Shown here in pieces: positions 11,501 through 20,400 of a stretch of 64,000 nucleotides of DNA. Numbering within the stretch: the stretch's first letter is position 1; each line of letters begins with the position of its first letter. The DNA is from Hydractinia symbiolongicarpus (lineage: Eukaryota; Cnidaria; Hydrozoa; Anthoathecata; Hydractiniidae). The position numbers and the translations under genes are program-made. Below the pieces are notes generated by a model. The model was given only the letters and a program-made list of their open reading frames with translations. It was not told the DNA's origin and searched no databases. The stretch spans positions 17,982,001 through 18,046,000 of the forward strand of contig NC_079883.1 in NCBI RefSeq assembly GCF_029227915.1, read 5' to 3'.

Positions 11501-13985
11501 CGCCAATTGGGTGTACGGCCTTTATTAGGCTGCAAAAGGTCATGTTACAGGCTTTAGATACCTGTACGCGTGGTTGACGGTGTTATAAAGCTGTGGCGCA
11601 ATTGCACACAACTTGGGACGTCGTAGTCCATTGAGAGTACATGGACTAGTCCGATCGTAACTTGCGCAGGCACGTGGATCTACGTGATTCATGTGTACGG
11701 CCTCTATTAGGCAGCAAAAGGCCATACTATAACCTTTAGAGGCATGTACACGTGGCTGACTGTGTTATAAAGCCATGGCGCAATAGAAAACCACTTGGGA
11801 CGTCGTAGTCCATCTAGAGTGGAAGGATAAGACCACTGCTAACCTGCGCAGGCACGTGCAACCACGTGATATACGTGTAAGGCCTTTATTAGGCTGCAAA
11901 GAGGCCATATTACAGTCGTTAGACGCATGTACTTGTAGTTAACGGTGTTATAACGCCATGGCGCAATGGAAAACGACTTGTGACGTCGTAGTCCATTGAG
12001 AGTGGAAGGATTAGACCAATGGTAACCTGCGCAGGCACGTGGAACAACGTGATTTATGTATACGGACTTTATTAGGCCGCAAAAGGCCATATTACAGCAT
12101 TTAGGGGCCTGTACACGTGTTTGACGGTGTTGTGAAGCCGTGGCGCTATGAAAAACAACTTGGGACTTCGTAGTCCTTTGAGAGTGGAGGGATAAGACCA
12201 ATGCTAACCTGCGCAGGCACGTGCAACCACGTGATATACGTGTAAGGCCTTTATTAGGCTGCAAGAGGCCTTATTACAGTCGTTAGACGCATGTACTTGT
12301 AGTTAAGAGTGTTATAACGCCATGGTGCAACGGAAAACGACTTGGGACGTCGTAGTCCATTGAGAGGGGAAGGATTAGACCAATGGTAACCTGCGCAGGA
12401 ACGTGCAACCACGTGATATACGTGTAAGGCCTTTATTAGGGTACGAGAGGCTATATTACAGCCGTTTGGGGCCTGTGCGCGTGGCTGACGCTGTTATAAA
12501 GCTATGGCGCAATGGAAAACAACTTGGGACGTCGTAGTCCATTGAGAGTGGAAGGATAAGACCAATGGTAACCTGCGCAGGCATGTACAACCACGTGATA
12601 TACGTGTAAGGCCTTTATTAGGCTGCAAAGAGGCCATATTACAGTCGTTAGACGCATGTACTTGTAGTTAACGGTGTTATAACGCCATGGCGCAATGGAA
12701 AACGACTTGGGACGTCGTAGTCCATTGAGAGGGGAAGGATTAGACCAATGGTAACCTGCGCAGGAACGTGCAACCACGTGATATACGTGTAAGGCCTTTA
12801 TTAGGGTACGAAAGGCTATATTACAGCCGTTTGGGGCCTGTGCGCGTGGCTGACGCTGTTATAAAGCTATGGCGCAATGGAAAACAACTTGGGACGTCGT
12901 AGTCCATTGAGAGTGGAAGGATAAGACCAATGGTAACCTGCGCAGGCATGTACAACCACGTGATATACGTGTAAGGCCCTTATTAGTGTACAAGAGGCTA
13001 TATTACAGCCCTTAGGGGCTTGTACGTGTGAATGACGCTGTTATAAAGCCATGACACAATGGTAAACAACTTGGAACGTCGTAGTCCATTGAGAGTGGAA
13101 GGATTAGACGAATAGTAACCTGCGCAGGCACGTGTACCAACGCGAATTGAGTGTACGGCCTTTATTAGGCTGCAAAAGGTCATATTACAGCCTTTAGAGA
13201 CCTGTACACGTGGTTGACGGTGTTATAACACCATGGCGCAATGGAAAACGACTTGTGACGTCGTAGTCCATTGAGAGTGGAAGGATTAGACCAATGGTAA
13301 CCTGCGCAGGCACGTGGAACAACGTTATTTATGTATACGGACTTTATTAGGCCGCAAAAGGCCATATTACAGCCTTTAGGGGCCTGTACACGTGTTTGAC
13401 GGTGTTGTGAAGCCGTGGCGCTATGAAAAACAACTTGGGACTTCGTAGTCCTTTGAGAGTGGAAGGATAAGACCAATGATAACCTGCGCAGGCACGTGCA
13501 ACCACGTGATATACGTGTAAGGCCTTTACTAGTGTACAAGAGGCTATATTACAGCCCTTAGGGGCTTGTACGTGTGGCTGACGCTGTTATAAAGCCATGG
13601 CGCAATTAAAAACTACTTGGGACGTCGTAGTTCATTGAGAGTGGAAGGAGAATAACCTGCGCAGGCGCGTTTAACCACGTGATATATGTGTAAGGCCTTT
13701 ATTAGGCTGCAAAAGGCCATATTACAGTCGTTAGACGCATGTACCCGTAGTTAACGGTGTTATTACGCCATGGCGCAATGGAAAACAACTTGGGACGTCG
13801 TAGTCCATTGAGAGTGGAAGGATAAGACCAATGGTAACTTGCGCAGGCACGTGCAACCACGTGATATACGTGTAAGGCCTTTATTAGGCTGCAAAAGGTC
13901 ATATTACAGCCTTTAGAGACCTGTACACGTGGTTGACGGTGTTATAAAGCTGTGGCGCAATTGCAAACAACTTGGGACGTCTTAG
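8535..13985. repeat. HOR block 3 (5,451 bp, longest version)
   Basis: This is the fullest copy of the HOR that also makes up blocks 1 and 2. It holds the 546-bp triplet near 9320-9880 and the seven-monomer stretch near 12270-13540 that block 2 lacks. It lies within unit 1 of the 11,431-bp duplication, so 19966-25416 is a second nearly identical copy. Subtypes A, B, C, D, E, E-prime, F and J all occur here. Subtypes G, H and K do not. Confidence 0.85.
13694..13718. repeat. Inverted repeat at the monomer junction (exemplar)
   Basis: GGCCTTT at 13694-13700 pairs with AAAGGCC at 13712-13718 around an 11-base loop. It spans the monomer junction and recurs wherever a GGCCTTTA end meets a GCAAAAGGCC start. 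Types starting CAAGAGGCC carry a mismatch. Confidence 0.7.
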
Positions 13986-14065
13986 TCCATTGAAAGTGGA
14001 AAGATTAGTCCGATCGTAACTTGCGCAGGCACGTGGAACAATGTGATTTATGTGTACGGCCTCTA
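13884..14065. repeat. Monomer subtype A (exemplar, 182 bp)
   Basis: Diagnostic differences are AAAAGGTCATATTAC, TTTAGAGACCTGTAC, CAATTGCAAACAAC, GTCTTAGTCCATTGAAAG and TTAGTCCGATCGTAACTTG. The end box is degenerate: CACGTGGAACAATGTG then ATTTATGTGTACGGCCTCTA. It recurs at 1531, 5890, 10066, 16059, 17324 and in unit 2. A form with ATTATCCGATCG opens HOR blocks 1 to 3. Confidence 0.9.
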
Positions 14066-14247
14066 ATAGGCAGCAAAAGGCCATACTATAGCCTTTAGAG
14101 GCATGTACACGTGGCTGACTGTGTTATAAAGCCGTGGCGCAATGGAAAACAACTTGGGACTTCGTAGTCCTTTGAGAGTGGAAGGATAAGACCAATGATA
14201 ACCTGCGCAGGCACGTGCAACCACGTGATATACGTGTAAGGCCTTTA
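14066..14247. repeat. Monomer subtype B (exemplar, 182 bp)
   Basis: It starts ATAGGCAGCAAAAGGCC or TTAGGCAGC, then CATACTATAGCCTTTAGAGG and GGCTGACTGTGTTATAAAG. It always follows an A or A-prime monomer in the places I checked. Its end box is the CACGTG-rich form. Confidence 0.88.
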
Positions 14248-14429
14248 TTAGTGGAGAAGAGGCTATATTACAGCCCTTAGAGGCTTGTACGTGTGGCTGA
14301 CGCTGTTATAAAGCCATGGCGCAATGGAAAACTACTTGGGACGTCGTAGTTCATTGAGAGTGGAAGGAGAAGACCAATGGTAACCTGCGCAGGTACGTGC
14401 AACCACGTGATATACGTGTAAGGCCTTTA

Positions 14430-14602
14430 TTAGGCTGCAAGAGGCCATATTACAGTCGTTAGACGCATGTACTTGTAGTTAACGGTGTTATAACGCCATG
14501 GCGCAATGGAAAACGACTTGTGACGTCGTAGTCCATTGAGAGTGGAAGGATTAGACCAATGGTAACCTGCGCAGGCAACGTGATTTATGTATACGGACTT
14601 TA
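14430..14602. repeat. Short D monomer (173 bp, deletion in the end box)
   Basis: CTGCGCAGGCAACGTGATTT replaces CTGCGCAGGCACGTGGAACAACGTG, a 9-bp loss that removes the first CACGTG. Its only other copy is at 25861, inside unit 2 of the 11,431-bp duplication, so it serves as a private marker of that unit. Confidence 0.87.
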
Positions 14603-14784
14603 TTAGGCCGCAAAAGCCAATATTACAGCCTTTAGGGGCCTGTACACGTGTTTGACGGTGTTGTGAAGCCGTGGCGCTATGGAAAACAACTTGGGACTTC
14701 GTAGTCCTTTGAGAGTGGAAGGATAAGACCAATGATAACCTGCGCAGGCACGTGCAACCACGTGATATACGTGTAAGGCCTTTA

Positions 14785-14966
14785 TTAGTGTACAAGAGGC
14801 TATATTACAGCCCTTAGCGGCTTGTACGTGTGGCTGACGCTGTTATAAAACCATGGCGCAATGAAAAACTACTTGGGACGTCGTAGTTCATTGAGAGTGG
14901 AAGGAGAAGACTTATGGTAACCTGCGCAGGCACGTGCAACCACGTGATATATGTGTAAGGCCTTTA
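14785..14966. repeat. Monomer subtype C (exemplar, 182 bp)
   Basis: It starts TTAGTGTACAAGAGGC, then CAGCCCTTAG, CTTGTACGTGTGGCTGACG, GCCATGGCGCAATGAAAAAC and usually GTAGTTCATTGAGAG. Runs of two or three C monomers occur, for example 1170-1715 and 15513-16058. Confidence 0.88.
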
Positions 14967-15148
14967 TTAGGCTGCAAAAGGCCATATTACAGTCGTTAGA
15001 CGCATGTACCCGTAGTTAACGGTGTTATAACGCCATGGCGCAATGGAAAACGACTTGTGACGTCGTAGTCCATTGAGAGAGGAAGGATTAGACCAATGGT
15101 AACCTGCGCAGGCACGTGGAACAACGTGATTTATGTATACGGACTTTA

Positions 15149-15330
15149 TTAGGCCGCAAAAGGCCATATTACAGCCTTTAGGGGCCTGTACACGTGTTTG
15201 ACGGTGTTGTGAAGCCGTGGCGCTATGAAAAACAACTTGGGACTTCGTAGTCCTTTGAGAGTGGAAGGATAAGACCAATGATAACCTGCGCAGGCACGTG
15301 CAACCACTTGATATACGTGTAAGGTCTTTA
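15149..15330. repeat. Monomer subtype E (exemplar, 182 bp)
   Basis: It starts TTAGGCCGCAAAAGGCC, then CAGCCTTTAGGGGCCTG, TACACGTGTTTGACGG, GTTGTGAAGCCGTGGCG, CTATGAAAAACAAC, and ACTTCGTAGTCCTTTGAGAG with TTCG in place of the usual ACGTCG. The end box is the CACGTG-rich class; this exemplar has CACTTGATATACG. Confidence 0.88.
15159..15179. repeat. Competing inverted repeat inside the monomer (exemplar)
   Basis: AAAGGC at 15159-15164 can pair with GCCTTT at 15174-15179 around the 9-base loop CATATTACA. In monomers preceded by a GGCCTTTA end the same AAAGGC arm can instead pair leftwards, so two hairpins are mutually exclusive. G-type monomers lose most of this loop. Confidence 0.65.
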
Positions 15331-16558
15331 TTAGGCCGCAAGAGGCCATATTACAGTCGTTAGACGCATGTACTCGTAGTTAACGGTGTTACAACGCCAT
15401 GGCGCAACGGAAAACGACTTGGGGCGTCGTAGTCCTTTGAGAGGGGAAGGATTAGACCAATGGTAACCTGCGGAGGAACGTGCAACCACGTGATATACGT
15501 GTAAGGCCTTTATTAGGGTACAAGAGGCTATATTACAGCCCTTAGGGATTTGTACGTGTGGCTGACGCTGTTATAAAGCCATGGCGCAATGAAAAACAAC
15601 TTGGGACGTCGTAGTCCATTGAGAGTGGAAGGATAAGACCAATGGTAACCTGCGCAGGCATGTGCAACCACGTAATATACGTGTAAGGCCCTTATTAGTG
15701 TACAAGAGGCTATATTACAGCCCTTAGGGATTTGTACGTGTGGCTGACGCTGTTATAAAGCCATGGCGCAATGAAAAACTACTTGGGACGTCGTAGTCCA
15801 TTGAGAGTGGAAGGATAAGACCAATGGTAACCTGCGCAGGCATGTGCAACCACGTGATATACGTGTAAAGCCCTTATTAGTGTACAAGAGGCTATATTAC
15901 AGCCCTTAGGGATTTGTACGTGTGGCTGACGCTGTTATAAAGCCATGGCGCAATGAAAAACTACTTGGGACGTCGTAGTCCATTGAGAGTGGAAGGATAA
16001 GACCAATGATAATCTGCGCAGGCACGTGCAACCACGTGATATACGTGTAAGGCCTTTATTAGGCTGCAAAAGGTCATATTACAGCCTTTAGAGACCTGTA
16101 CACGTGGTTGACGGTGTTATAAAGCTGTGGCGCAATTGCAAACAACTTGGGACGTCTTAGTCCATTGAAAGTGGAAAGATTAGTCCGATCGTAACTTGCG
16201 CAGGAACGTGGAACAATGTCATTTATGTGTACGGCCTCTATTAGGCAGCAAAAGGCCATACTATAGCCTTTAGAGGCATGTACACGTGGCTGACTGTGTT
16301 ATAAAGCCGTGGCGCAATGGAAAACAACTTGGGACTTCGTAGTCCTTTGAGAGTGGAAGGATAAGACCAATGATAACCTGCGCAGGCACGTGCAACCACG
16401 TGATATACGTGTAAGGCCTTTATTAGTGTACAAGAGGCTATATTACAGCCCTTAGGGGCTTGTACGTGTGGCTGACGCTGTTATAAAGCCATGGCGCAAT
16501 GGAAAACTACTTGGGACGTCGTAGTTCATTGAGAGTGGAAGGAGAAGACCAATGGTAA

Positions 16559-16602
16559 CCTGCGCAGGCACGTGCAACCACGTGATATACGTGTAAGGCC
16601 TT
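16559..16602. other. CACGTG-rich end box with flanking palindromes (exemplar)
   Basis: In order: perfect 10-bp palindrome CCTGCGCAGG at 16559-16568, CACGTG at 16569-16574, four bases, CACGTG at 16579-16584, four bases, ACGTG at 16589-16593, and the palindrome AAGGCCTT at 16595-16602. The centres of the three ACGT cores are 10 and 9 bp apart, close to one helical turn. This layout recurs in most B, C, E, F and G monomers. CACGTG is the core bound by many bHLH proteins; whether any protein binds here is unknown. Confidence 0.75.
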
Positions 16603-16604
16603 TA

Positions 16605-16786
16605 TTAGGCTGCAAGAGGCCATATTACAGTCGTTAGACGCATGTACTTGTAGTTAACGGTGTTATAACGCCATGGCGCAATGGAAAACGACTTGTGACG
16701 TCGTAGTCCATTGAGAGTGGAAGGATTAGACCAATGGTAACCTGCGCAGGCACGTGGAACAACGTGATTTATGTATACGGACTTTA
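16605..16786. repeat. Monomer subtype D (exemplar, 182 bp)
   Basis: It starts TTAGGCTGCAAGAGGCC, then CAGTCGTTAGACGCATG, TAGTTAACGGTGTTATAACG, CCATGGCGCAATGG and AAAACGACTTGTGACGTCG. The end box is degenerate (CACGTGGAACAACGTGATTT then ATGTATACGGAC). A D-prime form has GTACCCGTAG. D is usually followed by E or E-prime, making a D-E dimer of 364 bp. Confidence 0.88.
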
Positions 16787-17442
16787 TTAGGCCGCAAAAG
16801 CCAATATTACAGCCTTTAGGGGCCTGTACACGTGTTTGACGGTGTTGTGAAGCCGTGGCGCTATGGAAAACAACTTGGGACTTCGTAGTCCTTTGAGAGT
16901 GGAAGGATAAGACCAATGATAACCTGCGCAGGCACGTGCAACCACGTGATATACGTGTAAGGCCTTTATTAGTGTACAAGAGGCTATATTACAGCCCTTA
17001 GGGGCTTGTACGTGTGGCTGACGCTGTTATAAAGCCATGGCGCAATGAAAAACTACTTGGGACGTCGTAGTTCATTGAGAGTGGAAGGAGAATAACCTGC
17101 GCAGGCGCGTGCAACCACGTGATATATGTGTAAGGCCTTTATTAGGCTGCAAAAGGCCATATTACAGTCGTTAGACGCATGTACCCGTAGTTAACGGTGT
17201 TATTACGCCATGGCGCAATGGAAAACAACTTGGGACGTCGTAGTCCATTGAGAGTGGAAGGATAAGACCAATGGTAACTTGCGCAGGCACGTGCAACCAC
17301 GTGATATACGTGTAAGGCCTTTATTAGGCTGCAAAAGGTCATATTACAGCCTTTAGAGACCTGTACACGTGGTTGACGGTGTTATAAAGCTGTGGCGCAA
17401 TTTCAAACAACTTGGGACGTCTTAGTCCATTGAAAGTGGAAT

Positions 17443-17469
17443 GATTAGTCCGATCGTAACTTGCGCAGG
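17443..17469. other. Junction interval of the 11,431-bp duplication
   Basis: Left of this interval the monomer carries the marks of the far end of unit 2 (TTTC at 17401-17404 and AATGATT with T at 17442). Right of it, from the A at 17470, it carries those of the start of unit 1 (GGAACGTGG and ATGTCATTT). The 27 bases between are identical in all three monomers and include CGATCG. Breakpoint resolution is therefore 27 bp. Confidence 0.85.
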
Positions 17470-20400
17470 AACGTGGAACAATGTCATTTATGTGTACGGC
17501 CTCTATTAGGCAGCAAAAGGCCATACTATAGCCTTTAGAGGCATGTACACGTGGCTGACTGTGTTATAAAGCCGTGGCGCAATGGAAAACAACTTGGGAC
17601 TTCGTAGTCCTTTGAGAGTGGAAGGATAAGACCAATGATAACCTGTGCAGGCACGTGCAACCACGTGATATACGTGTAAGGCCTTTATTAGTGTACAAGA
17701 GGCTATATTACAGCCCTTAGGGGCTTGTACGTGTGGCTGACGCTGTTATAAAGCCATGGCGCAATGGAAAACTACTTGGGACGTCGTAGTCGATTGAGCG
17801 CGGAAGGATAAGACCAATGATAACCTGCGCAGGAACGTGCAACCACGTGATATACGTGTAAGGCCTTTATTAGGCTGCAAGAGGCCATATTACAGTCGTT
17901 AGACGCATGTACTTGTAGTTAACGGTGTTATAACGCCATGGCGCAATGGAAAACGACTTGGGACTTCGTAGTCCATTGAGAGTGGAAGGATTAGACCAAT
18001 GGTAACCTGCGCAGGCACGTGGAACAACGTGATTTATGTATACGGACTTTAATAGGCTGCAAAAGGCCATATTACAGCCTTTAGGGGCCTGTACACTTGG
18101 TTGACGGTGTTGTAAAGCCGTGGCGCTATGGAAAACAACTTGGGACATCGTAGTCCATTGAAAGTGGAGGGATAAGACCAATGCTAACCTGCGCAGGCAC
18201 GTGCAACCACGTGATATACGTGTAAGGCCTTTATTAGGCTGCAAGAGGCCTTATTACAGTCGTTAGACGCATGTACTTGTAGTTAAGAGTGTTATAACGC
18301 CATGGTGCAATGGAGAACGACTTGTGACGTCGTAGTCCATTGAGAGTGGAAGGATTAGACCAATGGTAACCTGCGCAGGCACGTGGAACAACACGAATTG
18401 GGTGTACGGCCTTTATTAGGCTGCAAAAGGTCATATTACAGCCTTTAGAGACCTGTACACGTGTTTGACGGTGTTGTAAAGCCGTGGCGCATTGGAAAAC
18501 CACTTGGGACGTCGTAGTCCATTGAGAGTGGAAGGATAACACCAATGCTAATCTGTGCAGGCACGTGCAACCACGTGATATTCGTGTGAGGCCTTTACTA
18601 GGGTACAAGAGGCTATATTACCGCCTTTAGGGGCCTGTACCTGTAACTGACGGCGTTATAACGCCATGACACAATGGTAAACAACTTGGGACGTCGTAGT
18701 CCATTGAGAGTGGAAGGATTAAACCAATAGTAACCTGCGCAGGCACGTGGAACAACGCGAATTGGGTGTACGGCCTTTATTAGGCTGCAAAAGGTCATGT
18801 TACAGGCTTTAGATACCTGTACACGTGGTTGACGGTGTTATAAAGCTGTGGCGCAATTGCAAACAACTTGGGACGTCGTAGTCCATTGAGAGTACATGGA
18901 CTAGTCCGATCGTAACTTGCGCAGGCACGTGGATCTACGTGATTCATGTGTACGGCCTCTATTAGGCAGCAAAAGGCCATACTATAACCTTTAGAGGCAT
19001 GTACACGTGGCTGACTGTGTTATAAAGCCATGGCGCAATAGAAAACCACTTGGGACGTCGTAGTCCATCTAGAGTGGAAGGATAAGACCACTGCTAACCT
19101 GCGCAGGCACGTGCAACCACGTGATATACGTGTAAGGCCTTTATTAGGCTGCAAAGAGGCCATATTACAGTCGTTAGACGCATGTACTTGTAGTTAACGG
19201 TGTTATAACGCCATGGCGCAATGGAAAACGACTTGTGACGTCGTAGTCCATTGAGAGTGGAAGGATTAGACCAATGGTAACCTGCGCAGGCACGTGGAAC
19301 AACGTGATTTATGTATACGGACTTTATTAGGCCGCAAAAGGCCATATTACAGCATTTAGGGGCCTGTACACGTGTTTGACGGTGTTGTGAAGCCGTGGCG
19401 CTATGAAAAACAACTTGGGACTTCGTAGTCCTTTGAGAGTGGAGGGATAAGACCAATGCTAACCTGCGCAGGCACGTGCAACCACGTGATATACGTGTAA
19501 GGCCTTTATTAGTGTACAAGAGGCTATATTACAGCCCTTAGGGGCTTGTACGTGTGGCTGACGCTGTTATAAAGCCATGGCGCAATGAAAAACTACTTGG
19601 GACGTCGTAGTTCATTGAGAGTGGAAGAAAAATAACCTGCGCAGGCGCGTGCAACCACGTGATATATGTGTAAGGCCTTTATTAGGCTGCAAAAGGCCAT
19701 ATTACAGTCTTTAGACGCATGTACCCGTAGTTAACGGTGTTATTACGCCATGGCGCAATGGAAAACAACTTGGGACGTCGTAGTCCATTGAGAGTGGAAG
19801 GATAAGACCAATGGTAACTTGCGCAGGCACGTGCAACCTCGTGATATACGTGTAAGGCCTTTATTAGGCTGCAAAAGGTCATATTACAGCCTTTAGAGAC
19901 CTGTACACGTGGTTGACGGTGTTATAAAGCTGTGGCGCAATTGCAAACAACTTGGGACGTCTTAGTCCATTGAAAGTGGAAAGATTATCCGATCGTAACT
20001 TGCGCAGGCACGTGGAACAATGTGATTTATGTGTACGGCCTCTAATAGGCCGCAAAAGCCAATATTACAGCCTTTAGGGGCCTGTACACGTGTTTGACGG
20101 TGTTGTGAAGCCGTGGCGCTATGGAAAACAACTTGGGACTTCGTAGTCCTTTGAGAGTGGAAGGATAAGACCAATGATAACCTGCGCAGGCACGTGCAAC
20201 CACGTGATATACGTGTAAGGCCTTTATTAGTGTACAAGAGGCTATATTACAGCCCTTAGCGGCTTGTACGTGTGGCTGACGCTGTTATAAAACCATGGCG
20301 CAATGAAAAACTACTTGGGACGTCGTAGTTCATTGAGAGTGGAAGGAGAAGACTTATGGTAACCTGCGCAGGCACGTGCAACCACGTGATATATGTGTAA

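Larger units (their letters stand above)
6012..17442. repeat. 11,431-bp tandem duplication, unit 1
   Basis: Landmarks throughout this stretch recur exactly 11,431 bp downstream. Examples are monomer starts 13702 and 25133, 14430 and 25861, 15513 and 26944, and 16605 and 28036. I noticed only a few base differences: 8279 G against 19710 T, 12503 T against 23934 C, 13326 T against 24757 G, 13671-13672 TT against 25102-25103 GC, and 15392 C against 26823 T. The unit corresponds to about 63 monomers. Private small deletions, such as the 9-bp loss near 14570, are shared by both units. Confidence 0.93.
13986..17442. repeat. HOR block 4 (about 3.5 kb)
   Basis: This is a related but distinct ordering of A, B, C, D and E monomers. 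It contains a 173-bp D monomer at 14430 with a 9-bp deletion, and three consecutive C-like monomers at 15513, 15695 and 15877 that all carry CTTAGGGATTTGTACG. Its second copy lies at 25417-28873. Parts of it recur again at 28.8-30.3 kb at an offset of 3,440-3,449. Confidence 0.8.

Noticed and set aside
13502-13535. Promoter-like TATA (TTATAAAG) in each monomer
   Set aside because: TTATAAAG is a conserved part of most subtypes, but nothing downstream indicates a transcript start, so I do not annotate a promoter.
13743-13759. CENP-B box on the minus strand in D-prime monomers (ends CGGGT)
   Set aside because: Only six of the nine essential bases fit (CG at 4-5 and CGGG at 13-16). The TT at 2-3 and A at 10 are missing. 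The TTCG in E monomers is not followed by CGGG.
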